A stretch of 64,000 nt of DNA from Methanobacteriota archaeon (GTDB lineage Archaea; Methanobacteriota; Methanobacteria; Methanobacteriales; Methanobacteriaceae): assembly GCA_029556335.1 (NCBI GenBank), contig JAKQFA010000031.1, positions 1 through 64,000 on the forward strand, read 5' to 3'. This document shows positions 60,468-64,000 of the stretch, one piece after another. The position numbers were made by a program, and so were the translations under genes. The notes below the pieces were generated by a model, which worked only from the letters and a program-made list of their open reading frames with translations, was not told where the DNA came from and did no database searches. Within the stretch, counting starts at the first letter, position 1. Each line of letters begins with the position of its first letter.

Positions 60468-61678
60468 TCTACCGCAGTTTTAAGGTATATGGGTCTGTTT
60501 TGCACTTTGAATGGGCTTTTTACGTTGATATATAATGTTTCATGCGGATCTATTCCATGCCACTCGCAAAAATGGTCTTTATCTAGGATAGTGGCGCTCA
60601 TTAAGAGAGAATAGTCTGTATGGTCCAAAAGGTATTTGGGAACAAACCTGCTTACTTCGATGGGTTTAAATATAACCTTTTGTTCTTCTCTGTGTACTTC
60701 GATCACCCATTCTGTTGGATAATTTTGGAGTTCATCTCTGATCATATCCAAGCGGTTAACTGTTCTTAATGTGGATTTACGTTTCTTTTGGGGGATATCC
60801 TTTATCTGAAGAAGTAGTTTGTAGTTAGCTATATAATTTAACAAGTATTCACTCCAAAATTCGATATCATCAATGAAAGCATCGTCTGATATCTGGGGAA
60901 TACCCCTTAGTTCTCCTTCTTCGGTGATTTGATCGATGTAATCCACAAAATCTTTGTGAAGGCTTTTATTAGATAGCGTATGACTAATCTGATTCATCAC
61001 TTGACTTTCCATATTGTGCACTTCATCAAAAACAGCCAGAACTCTTTCTCCAAAATGGTCCATAAAATTCATTTCAGGGAAGAAAGAGGCATAATTCATA
61101 AGTGTAATTGGAGATTGCACAGACCTGCCCTTTTGGAACCAGTAATGGCAGGGATCATTACCTTTATAATACCATGGTTCGCCATAGGAATCATAGAAGC
61201 ATAAAAATTCTCCCTTTCTACTAATTCCATGATCGCACAATAAATCCGCGGTTTGGCATAGACCATCGTCACAGGTGGCATCGTTAAAATCCATACCCTC
61301 TATACAGTCAAAGTTACTCCTTCCTTTGAGAACTTGGTATTTAAAGTCCTCATGGTACTGGTCCTGCAACTGTTTTGTAATGGTCACTATATATGCTGAG
61401 CAAAAATATCTGGCGAGGGTCACTGCTATGGCTGACTTACCGATCCCTGTGCCGGCATCAAGTAAAATGTGAGTGTAACCTTGATCAATTCCATCGGCAA
61501 TCTTTTTTAGTATAGCTTTTTGTTGTGGTCTCGGAGTCATCCACTCAGGAAAATAGCTAATTAAGTCAGAATAAGAATTGAGGGTATTTTTTTCAAATAA
61601 TCCTCTTGTTCCACAGTCAGGACATAGAATTATATTTTTTTCAAGGTATTTTTCACATTCTGGACACTTTAATGGCAT
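60377..61678 (-). CDS. XPD/DinG-like helicase, N-terminal part (frameshifted)
   Basis: In this 433-residue frame, the first 25 residues form a zinc ribbon (CPECEKYLEKNIILCPDCG). The helicase part has Walker A LLDAGTGIGKSAIAV (about 72-86), an Fe-S-type cysteine group between residues about 124 and 182 (CIEG, CDDGLC, CDHG, CHYW), and motif II VFDEVHNME. Motif III is LLMSATIL. The last 30 residues are read out of frame, as judged from the loss of helicase similarity. XPD/DinG enzymes unwind DNA 5' to 3'. This gene looks broken or needs frameshifting. Confidence 0.8.
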   Translation of the reverse strand: MPLKCPECEKYLEKNIILCPDCGTRGLFEKNTLNSYSDLISYFPEWMTPRPQQKAILKKIADGIDQGYTHILLDAGTGIGKSAIAVTLARYFCSAYIVTITKQLQDQYHEDFKYQVLKGRSNFDCIEGMDFNDATCDDGLCQTADLLCDHGISRKGEFLCFYDSYGEPWYYKGNDPCHYWFQKGRSVQSPITLMNYASFFPEMNFMDHFGERVLAVFDEVHNMESQVMNQISHTLSNKSLHKDFVDYIDQITEEGELRGIPQISDDAFIDDIEFWSEYLLNYIANYKLLLQIKDIPQKKRKSTLRTVNRLDMIRDELQNYPTEWVIEVHREEQKVIFKPIEVSRFVPKYLLDHTDYSLLMSATILDKDHFCEWHGIDPHETLYINVKSPFKVQNRPIYLKTAVECLINILRKLNPDPLLYLKLFYKNMKKKKD

Positions 61679-61711
61679 TATATCCCAACAGTCTATTCAT
61701 GATATCCATAT

Positions 61712-64000
61712 TTATTTCGAAAAGTTTAACATCCCATTAGGCATTAATTTAAGTTTTCCACAGGTTATCTGCTCATTAATCACTCCATTGATTCTTCGGG
61801 CGGTGGCAGTGCGAGTGGATTTGAAACCGAATAATCGAGCCACTTGGATAACCAAATCGTCTTGAACTGTCGCGTATTGATTTTCTATAACCATTTGCAC
61901 CGCTTTAGCGATTTCTTCATCACTGATTAGTTCGATGTTGGCTGGGGGGTTATCTATCCTTTTTCTTACATTTATTTCAGAGTTTTTATGATATAAAAAG
62001 TCGTCTTTTATGATTAAATCATTGTTCTGTTCTGCTAACATGACTGCATATGCAATTGCATCCTGAATACGTTTACCAGCCCTTTTAAGTCCCCAATGAA
62101 CTCTTATTCTTTTAACTACTTCTTTAAAGTGTATCGGTCCTTCTACTTCTACTATCCTGTTAATTGCTAATGAGAGTTCTTGGGGGTGTTTTTCATGAAT
62201 TTCGCCGTTATTATTTATCCCAATTGATTCACAGATTTGATATATTGGAATCGAATCTTCCAGACTAATAGTTTCCATTAAATCTGAATCTTCTGCTTTT
62301 TCTTCTTCGATTTCGACAATACCAAATAGATCTTCCTCTTCTTCTTTTATGGGGATTGATAAAGTTCTTGAATTTTTTATGGCATTCAACAGTCTTTCAA
62401 CACTGTCTTCTCTTTTTTTATACCAATCAGTGGACCAAATCCTGTATATTTTCCATCCCAGACCTTCAAGGACTTGCTGTCGAAGACGGTCTCGATCCCG
62501 AGCTACCGGTGAGCTATGATACATGGCTCCATCGCACTCAATCCCTAATAAATATCTTCCAGGTGCTTCTGGGTCAACAACCGCTAGATCAATACGGTAA
62601 CCTGCGCATCCTACTTGTTTATGGACCTCATAACCATGGCTTCTGAGATAATTGTAAACTGATTCTTCAAAGGGAGAATCAAAGTCTTCTAGAGGGGCTT
62701 CAATTTGTAGAAGTTCTTTGTTTTGCGCATAGGCTAAAAACATCTTCAAGGCCCTTAAACCAAAGGGCGAGTTTGGTTTAATCTCTAATTGGGAATGGGT
62801 GAAGTTAGAGAATATGACACACTTTTCCTTGGCCCGGGTGAATAACACATTAAGTCTGCGTTCTCCACCTTCCTTGTTGAGTGGTCCGAAGTTATAACTG
62901 AATTTTTGGGTTGATTCAAATCCAAATCCTACACTGACCAGTATAACGTCTCTTTCATCGCCCTGGATGGTTTCCAGGTTTTTAACAAAGAATTTCTCTT
63001 CTTGTTCCCCGTTAAAGTGTTTTTCCAGTTGATCTCTCTCATTTTTCGGAAGTATCCTTAGGGCCATTTCCAGTTCTTCCAGGATAGCCCTCTGTTGATT
63101 AGTGTTTAAGGTTCCAATTCCCAAGCTCTTCTTATCACCATATCTTCTGAAGTGTTCCATTGCCATATTCACCACGGCCTTTGCTTCACCGCGGTTTACG
63201 GAGCTGCGTCCACGATCGTAGTATGCCGTTTGCCAATCGAGGTTCACATACTTTAATCCTAAAGTTTCTGATTTGTGTTCAGGGGAAGGATAAATTAAGA
63301 GTTGGTTATCGTAAAATTCTTGATTAGATACTGCAATTAATGATTCATGCCGACTTCTGTAGTGCCAATTCAACATCCGAGTTGGATAACTGCTTTTACA
63401 AAAATGTAAAATGCTTTCCATGTCCATTAACGAGGATAATTCATAGTTATCAGACTCCTCTGCGGCTACTATGTTATCAAAAAAGGCCGTGGGTGGTAAT
63501 TGTTTGGTATCTCCCATAACCACTAACTGTCTTCCTCTTAAAAAAGCCCCTAGAGCATCTTCGGGTTTAACTTGACTGGCCTCGTCAAAGATAACCACAT
63601 CGAATAATAGATGTTCCACACTTTCCGGATCCAAGAATTGTGCTACAGAAAGGGGGCTCATCATGAAACACGGTTTAATGGTTTGGATCAATCCTCCGGC
63701 AGCGAATAATAGTTTTCTAATGGGCATATGCCCCCGTTTACGGCTGAATTCACTCCTAAGTATGCCTAATTCAGAATTTCTTGAGAGATTAAATGATAGA
63801 TTAGGTTGTCCTTCCTTTATTAACTGTGCAATCCTTTTTTGGTTTAGTTTAAGCAATTGCTGGTCTAACTTGTTGAATTTTTCGATCTTATTTTTATGAA
63901 GATCGCCTACAAAGTTTCTTAGGGATGGATTTTCAGAGAAGAGTATTCTTAATATACTATCGGCCAGATTCCCTTTGAAGGCAGGGATTAAATCATCGGG
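61712..64000 (-). CDS. large SF1 helicase with Vsr-like endonuclease and DUF3320 domains (partial)
   Basis: The frame is open to the right edge, so the N-terminus (probably the DUF4011 part and motif I) is outside. Visible parts are helicase motif II/III (VVIFDEASQVKPEDALGAFL and VVMGDTKQLPP), IV (NWHYRSRHESLI), V (ETIQGDERDVILVSVG) and VI (RLNVLFTRAKEK). A Vsr/MTES_1575-type endonuclease follows (YLLGIECDGAMYHSSPVARD, then LEGLGWKIYRIWSTDWYKK), and a DUF3320 domain lies at the C-terminus. This domain set is known from defence-related helicases. Confidence 0.9.
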   Translation of the reverse strand, partial: PDDLIPAFKGNLADSILRILFSENPSLRNFVGDLHKNKIEKFNKLDQQLLKLNQKRIAQLIKEGQPNLSFNLSRNSELGILRSEFSRKRGHMPIRKLLFAAGGLIQTIKPCFMMSPLSVAQFLDPESVEHLLFDVVIFDEASQVKPEDALGAFLRGRQLVVMGDTKQLPPTAFFDNIVAAEESDNYELSSLMDMESILHFCKSSYPTRMLNWHYRSRHESLIAVSNQEFYDNQLLIYPSPEHKSETLGLKYVNLDWQTAYYDRGRSSVNRGEAKAVVNMAMEHFRRYGDKKSLGIGTLNTNQQRAILEELEMALRILPKNERDQLEKHFNGEQEEKFFVKNLETIQGDERDVILVSVGFGFESTQKFSYNFGPLNKEGGERRLNVLFTRAKEKCVIFSNFTHSQLEIKPNSPFGLRALKMFLAYAQNKELLQIEAPLEDFDSPFEESVYNYLRSHGYEVHKQVGCAGYRIDLAVVDPEAPGRYLLGIECDGAMYHSSPVARDRDRLRQQVLEGLGWKIYRIWSTDWYKKREDSVERLLNAIKNSRTLSIPIKEEEEDLFGIVEIEEEKAEDSDLMETISLEDSIPIYQICESIGINNNGEIHEKHPQELSLAINRIVEVEGPIHFKEVVKRIRVHWGLKRAGKRIQDAIAYAVMLAEQNNDLIIKDDFLYHKNSEINVRKRIDNPPANIELISDEEIAKAVQMVIENQYATVQDDLVIQVARLFGFKSTRTATARRINGVINEQITCGKLKLMPNGMLNFSK

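Overview
The window is chromosomal DNA from a methanogenic archaeon of the Methanobacteriales, most like Methanobacterium. The grounds are an archaeal sn-glycerol-1-phosphate dehydrogenase (egsA), a coenzyme F420 gene (cofC), an archaeal-type proS, UPF0179 and TRAM proteins, a NikR regulator, a family B DNA polymerase that stops just after motif C as in the split PolB1/PolB2 enzyme of this order, and a secreted pseudomurein-hydrolase-like protein. Start sites are preceded by GGAGG/GGTGA-like ribosome binding sites and TATA-type promoters.

Layout. 1-360: leader-distal end of a CRISPR array. 506-3174: an oxygen-defence block (three rubredoxins, ferritin, peroxiredoxin, Fe superoxide dismutase). 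3379-5140: phenylacetate-CoA-ligase-like enzyme plus ACT protein. 5239-9795 (minus): zinc-ribbon/SHOCT protein, then proS - secreted protein - cofC - thiD. 9997-12802 (plus): egsA, UPF0179, rpiA, anchored zinc-ribbon protein. 12893-16882: a Zn/Ni-type ABC importer with two extra membrane proteins, divergent from nikR, with a 28-bp palindrome between them. 16912-25500: mixed housekeeping and conserved hypothetical genes. 25594-27921: large cell-wall protein. 28600-37495: stress and metabolism genes, an ABC-2 exporter and long gene-poor stretches. 37736-40324: polB1 with two unknown partners. 41111-45004: small conserved proteins and secreted surface proteins.

45574-64000 looks AT-richer and accessory. 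It holds SatD-like and DUF2085 genes, many zinc-ribbon/membrane proteins, and two candidate defence modules. The first is a PLD-family nuclease translationally coupled to an SF1B helicase, followed by a PD-(D/E)XK-like protein (50455-54452). The second is a set of zinc-ribbon/HEAT proteins next to an XPD/DinG-like helicase and a very large SF1 helicase with Vsr-like endonuclease and DUF3320 modules that runs off the right edge (57185-64000).

Recurring oddities are single-base frame breaks at A-runs in three genes, probable non-AUG starts, several decayed gene fragments between genes, and a natural Asp-to-Lys change in the exonuclease I motif of PolB1. All calls come from reading the sequence and remembered family features. 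No searches were run.
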